Shown: in pieces, positions 28,672 to 39,268 of the stretch
How positions within the stretch are numbered: the first letter of the stretch is position 1
Layout of the letters: each line of letters begins with the position of its first letter
Program-made: the position numbers and the translations under genes
Origin: CBDCGJ01 sp965216645
GTDB lineage: Bacteria > Pseudomonadota > Alphaproteobacteria > GCA-2731375
Direction of reading: 5' to 3'
Length of the DNA stretch: 64,000 bases
NCBI GenBank assembly: GCA_965216645.1
Contig: CBDCGJ010000029.1
Coordinates: forward strand, 1-64,000
The notes under the pieces: model-generated
Databases searched by the model: none
What the model was told of the DNA's origin: nothing
The model's input: the letters and a program-made list of their open reading frames with translations, nothing else

Positions 28672-31359
28672 CTAAACGGACATCAGCTTTACATGTTCGC
28701 TTCGGTTGATCAAAGCCTCGAAAGCTTCCGACCGCATTGGCGCGCCGAAATAGTAACCTTGCACCAAGTCGCAGGCAAAGGACTGGACGATATTGAGCTG
28801 CGCCGCGGTTTCCACACCCTCCGCCACGACTTTCAGCGACAAACTATGCGCCATGGCGACAATGGCCTGGATCAACACCCGATCTTCTGGATCGGTGACC
28901 ACGTCGCGCACAAACGAGGAGTCGATTTTCAAGGTGTCGAACGGGTAGCGCTTGAGATAGGACAAGGACGAGTATCCCGTGCCGAAATCGTCGATAGAAA
29001 TCAACACACCATGTTGTTTGAGGGTCTCCAGTGCGATCAATGCCTTGGTTTCGTCCTCCAGCAACAGGCTTTCCGTGACCTCCAGTTCCAGGGAGCCAGG
29101 CGGCAGGTTGTTCGCCGTCAGCAGGGCCAGGACACGATCGACGAACTCCTCGTCGACGAATTGGCGCGACGACACATTGACGGCGACGAATTGCGGTCCG
29201 ATACCGCGTTCCCGCCAATTCCTGATCCAGGCGCAAGCGGTCTCTAGCACCCAATAGCCGATCGGAACGATCAGGCCCGTATCTTCCGCCAGGGGAATGA
29301 ACCTGCTCGGCGATATCTGGCCGATTTCGTCACCGTTCCAACGCAACAAAGCCTCGGCGCCGACCACTTTCCCCAACGCCGGATCGACCAATGGTTGGTA
29401 CAGAAGGGAGAGCTCGTCGCGGTCCAGAGCGTGCCGCAGTCGGGTTTCCAATCGGATTCGTTCTTGAATATTGTGGTTCATCTTCTCGGTAAAGAAGTGG
29501 AAGTCGTTCCGGCCGCTTTGTTTGGCTTCATACATAGCCGTGTCGGCGTTCCGCATTAGGAAGACTGGATCGACACCGTCGTTGGGGAAGACGGAAATGC
29601 CGACGCTGGCGGTGGCGTAAACTTCTCTATCGTCGATGAAAAACGGCGCCGTGAAGGCCTTGACGATCCGTCGGGCCAGCTTTTCCGCATCCGAGATATG
29701 GCGCAAGTCGGGCAGTATCGCCGCAAACTCGTCGCCGCCGAGACGCGCGATGGTATCCCCGTCCCGACCGCAGCTCTTCAAACGCCGCGCCGCTTGCTTC
29801 AGCAACCGATCGCCGGCGTTATGACCCATCATGTCGTTGACCTTCTTGAAGCCGTCGAGATCGATGAACATGACGGCGACCAGGAACCGCTGCCGTTTGG
29901 CGCGGGAGATCGCGCTGACCAGGCGATCGAGCGCCAGTAGGCGGTTTGGCAAATCGGTCAGATGGTCGTAATGGGCTTGATGTAGAAGACGTTCCTCATA
30001 GACCTTGCGGATCGAGATATCCTGTGCCGCGACCATCATATTGGTGATCGCCCCACCATTGGTGCGGATTGGAGAGACAATCAAATGCTCCCAATAATGT
30101 TCGCCATTCGGCAGTTCGGAGGAGACCTCGCCGCTCCAAACGCCACCGTTTTGTACGGTTTCCATGGCGTCGGCGAAATCGTCGTCGGACATTTCCGGGA
30201 ATTTGGTCGTTCGGATGGCCTCACCGGACATATCCGCCAACGTCGATCTGGTTCGGCTTAGATAATTGGCGTTGGCGTACTCGATTTGGCCACCCGCATC
30301 GGTGATCAATATCTCCACCGGACTCTGCTCGATCGCCTGGCTGAGGCGACTGCGTTCGGCTTCCGCGGATTTACGTTGGGTGATGTCGATTACGGTGTGT
30401 TGTATCGCAACTTCGTCGCCCCATTGCACTGGACTGGCCAGGCAATCGAGCCAAATCTCGGTCCCGTCCTTGCGCAGCGCCATGACTTCCTGATGACCCG
30501 GCGCAACCCGTCCCGACAACAGGTCCTGATCCTTACGCTCAATCAGTTTGCGATGTCTTTCGCCATAGAGATCGCGGATATCGGCGGCGGTTAGAATGTC
30601 GTTGATCGAGGGATATCCCATTAATTCGGCGAACGCCTGATTGACGAAGAGCGGGCGGTTCTCCTTATGCACCAGCACGCCTTGAATGGACCCTTCGACC
30701 AAGCCGCGAAATCGTTCTTCCAACCGCAACTGGGCAAGGAACTCACGCCGCAGGTAGATTTCCCGGAACGCCCCGATAAACCCGCCGATCAGGAGAACGA
30801 ACACCACATTGGAGAATTCCGCGTTGATAAAATAGTCGACGTCTACATTCGTGTACGAGGTGGTTAAAAAGTAATAGGCCGCCACCAGCAGAACGGCCAC
30901 AAGGCTGGCCCATAAAAACAACAGCGTCGAAACCGCATACATGAATAGAATGGCCAGAGTGACGTTCGACAGGCCCGTACTGGACGACAAGCCAAAGCCG
31001 GCCTCGCTTTCCAGAATCAGCAAGATCGCCAGCATGGCCAAGGTCATGCCGGCGAAGATCGCGGCGGTATAGATCTGGCTCAGCGACTGCAATCGGCCCA
31101 GAAATGTCAGCGCTATGCCAAGCAAGCCAAGCGGTAATACAATGGATAACCTGACCAAAGATGCATAATGGCCGACATCCGGGGCGATTAGGCTGTCTTG
31201 CGGCAGATAGAAAAGTCCCATAAGCGTTGCCAAGACAAACGCGAACTGCAATTGCCGCCGCGTATCATTGGGATAAGCGGAAATAAACGACGCCTCAATC
31301 ACCGGGTCGGGGAAGCGCAGTTTCATCCTAACCAAAAATGTCCTGATAATTCGACTCAC
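28672..31359 (-). CDS. Membrane PAS-PAS-GGDEF-EAL cyclic-di-GMP enzyme
   Basis: An 895-residue bifunctional candidate. About six membrane segments (residues 35-205) are followed by PAS domains (about 215-335 and 340-460), a GGDEF diguanylate cyclase domain and an EAL phosphodiesterase domain. Both active sites look intact: IARLGGDEFAAILPDL and VVGAEALLRWNGDEIG, with DDFGTGYSSLSYLKRYPFDT and the KVVAEGVE loop. It may make or break c-di-GMP according to a membrane or small-molecule signal. The start is a GTG at 31359, with ATG 31326 as alternative. It is divergent from the ligase-PilZ-acyltransferase operon, whose PilZ protein is a candidate receptor. Confidence 0.92.
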   Translation of the reverse strand: MSRIIRTFLVRMKLRFPDPVIEASFISAYPNDTRRQLQFAFVLATLMGLFYLPQDSLIAPDVGHYASLVRLSIVLPLGLLGIALTFLGRLQSLSQIYTAAIFAGMTLAMLAILLILESEAGFGLSSSTGLSNVTLAILFMYAVSTLLFLWASLVAVLLVAAYYFLTTSYTNVDVDYFINAEFSNVVFVLLIGGFIGAFREIYLRREFLAQLRLEERFRGLVEGSIQGVLVHKENRPLFVNQAFAELMGYPSINDILTAADIRDLYGERHRKLIERKDQDLLSGRVAPGHQEVMALRKDGTEIWLDCLASPVQWGDEVAIQHTVIDITQRKSAEAERSRLSQAIEQSPVEILITDAGGQIEYANANYLSRTRSTLADMSGEAIRTTKFPEMSDDDFADAMETVQNGGVWSGEVSSELPNGEHYWEHLIVSPIRTNGGAITNMMVAAQDISIRKVYEERLLHQAHYDHLTDLPNRLLALDRLVSAISRAKRQRFLVAVMFIDLDGFKKVNDMMGHNAGDRLLKQAARRLKSCGRDGDTIARLGGDEFAAILPDLRHISDAEKLARRIVKAFTAPFFIDDREVYATASVGISVFPNDGVDPVFLMRNADTAMYEAKQSGRNDFHFFTEKMNHNIQERIRLETRLRHALDRDELSLLYQPLVDPALGKVVGAEALLRWNGDEIGQISPSRFIPLAEDTGLIVPIGYWVLETACAWIRNWRERGIGPQFVAVNVSSRQFVDEEFVDRVLALLTANNLPPGSLELEVTESLLLEDETKALIALETLKQHGVLISIDDFGTGYSSLSYLKRYPFDTLKIDSSFVRDVVTDPEDRVLIQAIVAMAHSLSLKVVAEGVETAAQLNIVQSFACDLVQGYYFGAPMRSEAFEALINRSEHVKLMSV

Positions 31360-31600
31360 GCCGCCATTCCGACAAATTATACCACCTTCTCAATATATAA
31401 AAATTGAGTAAACTTAAGTATTATTTTTGCGAAAGTAAGTATATTTATTGAAATAAAATCGAAATTAATAGATCATGATCGGTAGTGCATTTATCCCCAT
31501 AAGCGTTAATAATAACCGTTGTGGGATTTGGACTATGCAACATCATGAACTGTTCGAATAGAGAACGCAATGATTTGTTGCATATTTGGGAAATGACGAA

Positions 31601-33016
31601 ATGATTCGGGTTTCGGTACTGAAACGTGAACTATTGAAGTATATGCTCCGAAAAACCGATCCCGATATCTTAGTCAGGAAATCCGAAAAGAAAGTCGTGC
31701 GGGCCTTCCGTAAAGCCGCGCGAGACATTCCCTATTACCGTGAGTTGCTGGCGGCAAACGATCTGGCGCCGTCCGACATCACCACCCTGCCCCGCTTCCG
31801 CCTGGCATGTCCGCCACAAGATAAGCGAACGACGTTCCTGGCCAATCCGGCCAATAACTTGACCAGGCCCGGCGGCTTGGCGGATTTGGCGGCAGTGCTG
31901 ACCAGTTCGGGACATGGTCATTCCTTCGGCTTCGGTGTGATGAGCCGGCGGCAACAGGAAATTGGCATTGGCGAAGTCGATCTTGGCCTATCATATCATT
32001 TCGACGCGGACCGACGGAAAACCCTGCTGGTCAACTGTCTACCCATGGGCGTGAAGTTTGAAAGTCGTCTCGCCACGATCGCCGATGTCAGCACCCGGGA
32101 CGACATGGCATTGGCGATCGCCGAGTATTTCAGCCCCTATTTCGATCAAATCATCTATGTCGGCGACCCGTTGTTCCTGAAGAAACTTGCCGATTCCGCC
32201 CGTTTTAGCCATCTGGATTGGCATAACATCCAAGTCCACTTCATCATTGGCGAGGAAACGTTCGGGGAAAACTTCCGGAGCTATCTGGCGGATTGTTTTT
32301 GCATCGATCTGAAACGGCCGGAAACCGGTAGCATACGCTCCTCTTTCGGTGTGGGCGAGCTCGGACTCAACCTGCTCTTCGAGACCTTGGAAACCGTGGA
32401 ACTCCGCCGGCGCAGCATCTCGGATATCGATCTCGCCCAACGCTTGTTCGAGCATTCGAGCCAAGGAGTGCCGCCATTATTATTTTCATATAATCCTTTA
32501 CGTACATTTGTCGAAGTATTGGATGCGGACGAGCACGGTATCGGTCAACTTGCGGTCTCCATGTTGAACGGTGATACCCTGCAGATGTTCCGATACCGTA
32601 CCGGCGACCGCATTCGTTTCATCCCCCGTGACGCTTTGCGGGATATCGAACTCGACGATGGTCGTGACCTTCGCGAAGCCGTCCGATTGCCTCTGGTGGC
32701 ATTCTACGGGCGCGAAAGCGAGCAGATCGACGACCGTCGAAACATACTGGATTTCAAGGACGCGCTTTATCGAGATCCGAACCTGGCCGCCGATTTGACC
32801 GGCGCGATTAAAATCAAACGGAAACCGTCGGGATGGAGCATGGACGTGCAGCTTTCGCCCGGATCGCAACTTGCTACGGCAAGCCACACCAAACTGTCCT
32901 CCACGCTTTGCCCCTTTGACCAACCAAATACCGAGCTGACTTTGTGGCGTTACGAAGAATTCCCGTACAGCATGTCTTTGGATTACGAACGAAAATTTCG
33001 GTATCTGGGCACTTGA
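31601..33016 (+). CDS. PaaK-like adenylate-forming (ANL superfamily) enzyme, divergent
   Basis: About 471 residues. The N-terminal VRAFRKAARDIPYYRELLAA matches phenylacetate-CoA ligase/CapK-type proteins, and MFRYRTGDRIRFIP is the conserved YRTGD adenylate-contact region. FGVGELGLNLLFE stands where YGxTE occurs. The usual phosphate loop SSGTTGxP is replaced by TSSGHGHSFGFGV, so activity may be altered. By family, it would activate a carboxylic acid as an acyl-adenylate or acyl-CoA. It leads an apparent operon with PilZ and an acyltransferase, which suggests it supplies the acyl donor (inference). ATG 31601 is used; an upstream TTG at 31586 is possible. Confidence 0.72.
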   Translation: MIRVSVLKRELLKYMLRKTDPDILVRKSEKKVVRAFRKAARDIPYYRELLAANDLAPSDITTLPRFRLACPPQDKRTTFLANPANNLTRPGGLADLAAVLTSSGHGHSFGFGVMSRRQQEIGIGEVDLGLSYHFDADRRKTLLVNCLPMGVKFESRLATIADVSTRDDMALAIAEYFSPYFDQIIYVGDPLFLKKLADSARFSHLDWHNIQVHFIIGEETFGENFRSYLADCFCIDLKRPETGSIRSSFGVGELGLNLLFETLETVELRRRSISDIDLAQRLFEHSSQGVPPLLFSYNPLRTFVEVLDADEHGIGQLAVSMLNGDTLQMFRYRTGDRIRFIPRDALRDIELDDGRDLREAVRLPLVAFYGRESEQIDDRRNILDFKDALYRDPNLAADLTGAIKIKRKPSGWSMDVQLSPGSQLATASHTKLSSTLCPFDQPNTELTLWRYEEFPYSMSLDYERKFRYLGT

Positions 33017-33100
33017 TTAGGACCATTTCTTTCCATTGGCAACTTTATATTAGTGAAATTTCATCATGATGTTAGAGCATTGTTTCCATGTAAGGAGTTT

Positions 33101-33106
33101 AGGAGG
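33101..33106 (+). promoter_or_regulatory. Ribosome binding site fixing the PilZ gene start
   Basis: AGGAGG six bases before ATG 33113. A longer frame from GTG 33053 has no such site, so translation should begin at 33113. Confidence 0.85.
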
Positions 33107-33112
33107 CACGAC

Positions 33113-33412
33113 ATGCAGCTAAAACGAATCAAACCCGGAAAACTTACCGATCGAAGGCACCATCCCCGCAGTTGGAATGGCGCCATGCGGGTGACCTTGG
33201 ACGGCGTCGAATACCAGACAACGAATTGGTCCGCATCTGGATTTCGCGTGGATAACATCGACTTACGATTTGCGAAGGGCGACACAATCCGCGGCCAATA
33301 CACCATCTCGCACACGGATCCGTCTGAGTTTGTCGCTGAAATCGTCTGGACCGACGTCGGTCATTCCATCGGCGCGCGGTTTATCGAAGTGAATGGCCGA
33401 CCAATCACCTAA
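33113..33412 (+). CDS. PilZ domain c-di-GMP receptor protein
   Basis: 99 residues, a single PilZ domain. The RxxxR motif is RHHPR (in LTDRRHHPRSWNG) and the NxSxxG motif is NWSASG (in YQTTNWSASGFRV); these are the two c-di-GMP-binding elements, both intact. The beta-barrel ends FVAEIVWTDVGHSIGARFIE. A stand-alone PilZ protein normally acts by binding a partner. Here it is flanked by an acyl-activating enzyme (96 bases upstream) and an acyltransferase (77 bases downstream), so it may switch one of them. The GGDEF-EAL gene is divergent from this operon. Confidence 0.9.
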   Translation: MQLKRIKPGKLTDRRHHPRSWNGAMRVTLDGVEYQTTNWSASGFRVDNIDLRFAKGDTIRGQYTISHTDPSEFVAEIVWTDVGHSIGARFIEVNGRPIT

Positions 33413-33489
33413 GTCAGCCGTAAATTGCGGCTGTCACCTGGTTGTGGCGTTCCATTAGGCGGTGCAATTACATCGTGATACCCATCGAC

Positions 33490-34271
33490 ATGTGCGTCAC
33501 AACACCCTTGGATGGTCTTACTCGGCCGCCGGTCCGATTCGATCTGAGGAGATACTTCCACGCGCGCGCGGTTTCGGATCGGTGGGATATCGAACAATGC
33601 CTATCCATTCGGTATCAGGTGTATTGTCTGGAGCGGGAATTTCTAGCGGCGGAACAATTTCCGGAAAAGCTAGAGCGCGACGAATTCGACGGCACTGCCA
33701 ATTCATTTTCTGTCGAGCACCGTTGCGGACGGAGCGCCCGCGGGAACAGTACGGATCATCCCGTACAAAAAGTCGCTTGGCTTACCGATCCTTCGGCAAT
33801 GCGAATTGACGCCTGCCGACCATCCAGATCGCCGCTGTGAGGGCGAAGTCGCCGAAATATCGCGATTGGCGGTCAGCCGGAACTTCCGGCGTCGACGCGG
33901 CGGCGACGATATCTATGGCGACAACCGGGATCCGACGCCTTGGCGCGTCCATCCGGAGCGGCGCAGCAATCAGCCGCAAATCGTCCTGGGCCTCTACGCC
34001 GCCTATTACCGCGAAAGCAAGCGGACGCGGGATTACCCGCTGGTTCGCCGCCATGGAGCCGACCCTTGTTCGCCTGCTGAACCGTTTTGGCATTCGGATG
34101 CGGCAAATCGGACCGGAGACGGAGTATTTCGGCAAAGTCGCACCCTACGCCGCGGATGTCTCGGAAATGGAAAGGATCATGTTCGAGACAAACCCCGATC
34201 TACTTCGGGCCTTCGCCGACGGTTTGGAAGCGGATCTAGTGCCGTATCAGCTAGAAATTCTGCAATCTTAG
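33490..34271 (+). pseudogene. Exosortase-associated/FeeM-like acyltransferase, frameshifted
   Basis: A GNAT-fold acyltransferase of the type annotated as PEP-CTERM/exosortase system-associated acyltransferase, related to N-acyl amino acid synthases and LuxI. Recognised pieces, in three frames: CLSIRYQVYCLEREFLAAEQ with KLERDEFDGTANSF; GTVRIIPYKKSLGLP and GEVAEISRLAVSRNFRRR; then GITRWFAAMEPTLVRLLNRF and IGPETEYFGKVAPYAADV. One-base insertions near 33725 and 34028 break it. It lies at the start of the error-rich block, so the gene is probably intact in the cell. It would join a long acyl group to an amine. No exosortase or PEP-CTERM substrate is seen nearby. Its 3' end overlaps convergent valS by 21 bases. 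Confidence 0.72.
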
Positions 34272-36912
34272 CAGCGCCTCTTGAAGTTTATCCTTCGTAC
34301 TGATCGCCCTCGCTGCGGCGTTCTCGGCTAGCGTTGACCACGTCTTCCGGTGCGTTCGCGGTGAACTTCTCGTTGTTTAGCTTGGCATCCAAACGGTTGA
34401 TATCGCCATCGACTTTGGCGATTTCCCGGTCCAAACGCTCACGCTCCGCGCCGATGTCGATCACGTCGGCCAAGGGGTATAACGATCGTGGCCTCATCGA
34501 TCACGGATTGGACCGATCCGCGCGGGACCTCCCCACTAAGAACATCCGCGCTCTCCAACCTGGCCAAACGGGAAATAACTTCGCGATGATGGTCGAGGCG
34601 GGCCACCGTCTCCGCCGAAGCGTCTTTTAGCGACAAGGCCACGCGTGCACCGGCGGGCACGTTCATCTCCGTCCTCAAAGAGCGGATTTCACCGACCAGC
34701 CTGATCACCCAATCCATTTCCGCCGCCGCCGGTGCCGCCTCCAACGCCGCCGGATAAGTCGGCCAGGCGCTGTTGATCAGTAGGCTGTTTCGTTGTCCGT
34801 CCAAGCGCGCCCACAGCTCTTCCGTGACGAATGGCATGAAGGGATGCCATCAGGTGAAGAATTTGCTCCAGCGCCCAAGCGGCGGTCGCCGGGTTTCCGA
34901 TTTTGTCGCCTCGTCCCTCCCCCTGCAGGTGCGGTTTGGCGAATTCCACATACCAATCGCAGAATGTGCCCCAGACGAAATGATAGGACGCATTGGCGGC
35001 TTCGTTGAACTTGTAGTCGTCGAGCCCCTTTTCGACCTCGGCAAAGGCCGATTTCACCTCGTGGACGATCCAACGGTTGAGCTGTAACTGAACCGCAGCC
35101 GGATCGAAATCAGGGTCGGTGACGCATTCGTTCATTTCGCAGAAACGCGCCGCGTTCCAAAGTTTCGTGGCGAAATTCCGATAGCCCTCGACCCGGCTTT
35201 CCGCCAGCTTAACATCGCGGCCTTGTGCCGCCTGCGACGTTAAGGTGAAACGCAAGGCATCGGCGCCGTATTTCTCGATCAGGTCCAAGGGATCGACCAC
35301 ATTGCCCTTGGATTTGGACATTTTTTGCCCCTTCTCGTCGCGTACCAGCGCATGTACGTAAACCGTGTCGAAGGGCACTTCTCCCATGAAATGCAGCCCC
35401 ATCATCATCATGCGGGGCGACCCAGAAGAAGATGATATCGAAGCCCGTGACCAGCAAGTTTGTCGGATAGTAACGGGCCAGCTCCGGCGTCTCTTCCCGG
35501 CCAGCCGAGGGTTGAGAAGGGCCAAAGGGCGGAAGAAAACCAGGTGTCGAGCACGTCCGGATCGCGGCTTAGTTCGACGGCCTTGCCGTAATAGTCGGCC
35601 GCGGCGGTCTGTGCCGCCTCTTCCGCTTTCCTCGACGAAGATTTCGCCGTCGGGGCCGTACCAGGCCGGGATCCGATGCCCCCACCAGAGTTGGCGGGAA
35701 ATACACCAAGGCTGGATGTTACGCATCCAATCGAAATAGGTCTTGTCCCACATTTCGGGTACAAACTTCGTCCGCCCTTTTTCGACCGCCCTCGATCGCC
35801 GGTTTCGCGAGTGTGGCGGCGTCCGCGTACCATTGTTCGGTCAACCAGGGTTCGACCGGTACGTTCCCGCGGTCGCCATAGGGCACCATGTGAACATGAT
35901 CTTCGATTTCCGCCAGCAGGCCCGCCGCTTCCATATCCGCGACGATTTTCTTCCGCGCTTCGAAGCGGTCGAGACCGCGATAGGCCTCCGGCACGTTGTC
36001 GTTCAAACGAGCCAGGTCGTCGAAGATATTGATCATCTCCAGATCGTGGCGGCGGCCGACCCTCAAAATCGTTGAAATCATGGGCCGGGGTGATCTTGAC
36101 GGCCGCCCGACCCCCTGCTCCGGGTCGGCATAATCGTCAGCGACAATCCGCAGACGGCGACCGGCCAGCGGCAGAATGGCATGCGCACCGTGTAGATGTT
36201 TGTAGCGTTCGTCGTCGGGATGGACCGCCACGGCGGTGTCGCCCAGCATCGTCTCCGGCCGTGTCGTCGCAACCGTGACGAATTCGCCGTCTCGGCCTTC
36301 GATCGGATACTTAAAATGCCAGAGATGGCCATTCACTTCTTGGGGCTGCCACTTCCAGGTCGGAGATCGCGGTCCGCAATTTCGGGTCCCAGTTGACGAG
36401 GCGGACGTCTTTGTAGATCAGGCCTTCTTTGTAGAGTTGTACGAAACACCTTCAGGACGGCGGCGGATAGCCCCTCGTCCATGGTGAAGCGCTCCCGGTC
36501 CCAATCGCAGGAGGCGCCGAGGCGACGCAATTGCCCGGTAATGGTGCCGCCGGATTCCGCCTTTCCATTGCCAGACCCGGTCGACGAAGTCCGCGCGCCC
36601 GAGGTCTTCGCGGCTCTTCCCCTCTTCGTTGAGCTGGCGTTCCACCACCATCTGGGTCGCAATCCCGGCATGGTCCGTACCTGGTTGCCAGAGCGTGTCG
36701 TTGCCCCGCATGCGGGCCAATCGGATCATGATGTCCTGCAATGTGTTATTGAGGGCATGGCCCATATGCAGGCTGCCGGTCACGTTCGGCGGCGGTATGA
36801 CAATTGTGTAAGGTTTGGCGGCGTCGCCGCCACAACGAAAGGCGCCCGACGCCTCCCAAATCTCGTAAACTCGTCCTTCAACCTGAGAAGGTTGGTAGTG
36901 CTTATCCAACAT
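34251..36912 (-). pseudogene. valS: Valyl-tRNA synthetase, about 13 one-base frameshifts in this sequence
   Basis: An essential enzyme read in many short frames. From ATG 36912 (MLDKHYQPSQVEGRVYEIWE) the HIGH motif appears as NVTGSLHMGHALNNT, then DDYADPEQG, WCISRQLWWGHRIPAWYGPD, DVLDTWFSSALWPFSTLGWP, KMSKS as GQKMSKSKGNVVDPLDLIEK, and the C-terminal coiled coil ERERLDREIAKVDGDINRLD. Every break I checked needs removal of one base, for example near 36560, 36440, 36350, three around 36060-36110, 35780 and 34290. The repaired tail ends QEALLRLQNF at TAG 34251-34253. A cell needs this gene, so sequence error is the likely cause. Confidence 0.88.
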
Positions 36913-37038
36913 CTCGCTATTCCGTCATTCGCTGACCGTCGGCTATGGAACCCGCCGCGGACGCTTGCGTCATCAATTCGACAATTCTATCGGTAAACCG
37001 GCTTGGATTTCCTTATACGCCCTTGTCTTTTGGCGTAT

Positions 37039-37760
37039 TTATTTCTTTTCCACGATGCCGGCAAGTTTATTGATTTCCCCGCTCCACCAAGCGTTCGACC
37101 AATGGCGGAAGGTTGTCGTCCAACCATTCCTTCAGCATTGGTCTCAGGAGCTCCTTGACGATGTCTTCCCAGAGTTTTGCTGCCGTTGCCGACAGGCACG
37201 CCCTGCCGGGCGGCCACGGCGCCGGCGAGATGGGCCGAAGGAATTGGTGGTCTGAGCCGCCGGTCGATCGGAAATCAGCTCCGAAGCGACCGGTGCGGAC
37301 GTCGTGTCTGCGGGTACGACTTCGGGAACCGGTTCTGGCTCCGGTTCCGGCTCCCGGCTCGGGTTTCCGGTTCGGGTGCCGCGGTCGATTCGGTGATTTC
37401 ATACTCGTCTTCCGCCTCTTTCGTCACCCTCCGCTTCCTCAAGCGCCGGCGGCCCAGTCGGCGGCCAGATCGTCATCCGCGGGCGCATCGTCCGCGGCTG
37501 CGTCTTCTTCCTCCGCCAATTTCGACAAGTCGGTGACGGAGCCGTCTGCGTTAACCATTTCGGTCAGCTCCAGATCTTCGGCAGCATCATCGTCGTCCTT
37601 TGGCTTTATCTCGAATTCTTCCGCGGTCCCGCCCTCGCTTTCGAACCGCGTCCTCGACATCGTCTTCGGCGACATCGCCATCGGAGATGATCTTGCGAAT
37701 CGACGCCAAGATCTCTTCCATGGTCGGTTCTTCTTGTTCGTTCGTCGCTTCTTCAGACAT
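37039..37760 (-). pseudogene. popZ: PopZ/DUF2497 polar organizing protein, frameshifted
   Basis: Alphaproteobacterial polar scaffold that tethers the chromosome origin at the pole and is encoded next to valS. From ATG 37760 the N-terminal hallmark is PTMEEILASIRKIISDGD. A long acidic/proline-rich spacer follows (EEDAAADDAPADDDLAADW, then Pro-Glu repeats). The C-terminal assembly region is KLWEDIVKELLRPMLKEWL, ending after repair REINKLAGIVEKK at TAA 37039-37041. Several one-base insertions (near 37640, 37440 and 37085, with others in the spacer) scatter it over frames. It sits between tolC and valS, its normal position. Confidence 0.78.
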
Positions 37761-37796
37761 TGCCGTTGCCCACGATAGGCTAACAAAACCAGACGA

Positions 37797-39268
37797 TTAC
37801 ACCAACAACTTCTTAAGAAGAAGGTAACCGCGCGAGGCTGGTGTCAATTTCGCCAAAATCGACCTCCGGCCATTATACCCGCTTTCGCTCTCAATCCGAT
37901 ACGGTGTCCAGTCCCCCACCATTTTGTTTCGAACCTTTTTGGTATGGGCGGTTGGGTCGTAGGCATCCACATCCAGATTGATGTTCTCAACCGTCAGCAA
38001 GCCCAACGCTTCCAACAGTCTGTAGGCGGCGGCATATTCGTTACGCTCGGCAATCACCAGAGCGACACGGGCGTCGAGAAGTTCCTGGTTCCGCGTTCAG
38101 CACGTCCAATGTGGTACGGGAGCCGACCTCGGCTTCCTGCCGGACGCCTTCAAGTGCGATTTCCATTGGCCCGGACTTGCTCTCGACGGGACAGAATTTC
38201 AGATTTACTTGGAGACATAGGCTTCGTACGCCTGTTCCGCCCGCTCGACCACTTGACGGCGGGGTGTTCTCAAGTTGAACGCGACGCTGATTGCGCACTT
38301 CTTTTGCCCGCCGGACATTGGCGGACGCGGAACCGCCTTGATAAAGCGGAATGGTCACTTGCGCACGGAGGGATTCGGACTCGACGTCGATTAATTGTTC
38401 TCCACTGGAAAACTGGTCGAAACTTCGGTCGACGCTGCCTATCAGATCGACCGAGGGAAGCAGGCTGCCGAGAACGCAACTTCCGTGGCGTGCCCCGCCG
38501 CCTCTTCCGCGAATTTCGCGGCAATCAGTTGGGGATTGTTGTCGAGGGCGCCATCGATCGCGTCTTGACGCGATTGCGGCAGCGTCGGCAAGTCCGGCAC
38601 CGGTTCAAGTTGTTTCGGCACATTCCCGATGGTTCTTTGGTAGGTCGCCCGACTGATCGCCAAATTGCCTTCCGCCGTAACCCGATCGGCAACGGCGCGG
38701 CTCAAACGCGCTTCCGACTGAGCGACGTCGGTGCGGGTCACCTCACCAACTTCAAATCGGTCTTTGGAGGCTTCCAGTTGGCGTTCGAGAACTTTTTCGT
38801 TGTTTCTGGTCAAGTCGAGTTGAGCCTCGTCCCGCACCACATCCAAATAAGCGATGGCGGCGTTCGCGAAGATCCTGTTTTCGATCGTCATCAATTCGGC
38901 CCGGCGCACATCCACGATGCTTTCCGCCTGCTTGACGCTGTTCTGCGTGCGGCCGCCGGCATAGAGGGACTGGGTAAGTCGCAGTTCCGCGCCATAAGGT
39001 TCCGCCTCTATTCTGGAACCGCTGCCGCGTTTGGAGCGGCTGTGACCGGCATCTCCCACCACACTCACATTCGGCCGTAACCCGACATGGCGACGGCAAT
39101 GTCCTCATTGGCGACGCGGAGGGCGGCGCGGGAGGTTTTGATCTCCGGATTGGTTTGATAGGCCGAAGCCACGCCTCCATGAACGTATCGGCGTCGGCCG
39201 CCAACGGCAGGCTTAGCGCGCTGAGGCCGGCAAGAGCGGCGGCAAATGTTCTAAATTGGCCGTCTCAT
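37797..39268 (-). pseudogene. tolC: TolC family outer membrane efflux protein, frameshifted
   Basis: Outer-membrane channel for type I secretion and RND/ABC efflux. From ATG 39268 a signal peptide can be assembled (TFAAALAGLSALSLPLAADA), then AYQTNPEIKTSRAALRVANE, SLYAGGRTQNSVKQAESIVD, RFEVGEVTRTDVAQSEARLS, SVDLIGSVDRSFDQFSSG, and the second repeat IALEGVRQEAEVGSRTTLDV with ALVIAERNEYAAAYRLLEAL. At least five frame changes occur; some look like missing bases (near 39185, 39085, 38460) and others like extra ones. It is part of the pcm-tolC-popZ-valS order and may serve the orphan RTX protein at 11-13 kb. Confidence 0.83.

Noticed and set aside
37944..39080. 378-codon open frame on the plus strand across tolC
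   Set aside because: TolC motifs are clear on the minus strand in shifted frames; the plus frame has Arg/Gly-rich shadow composition.
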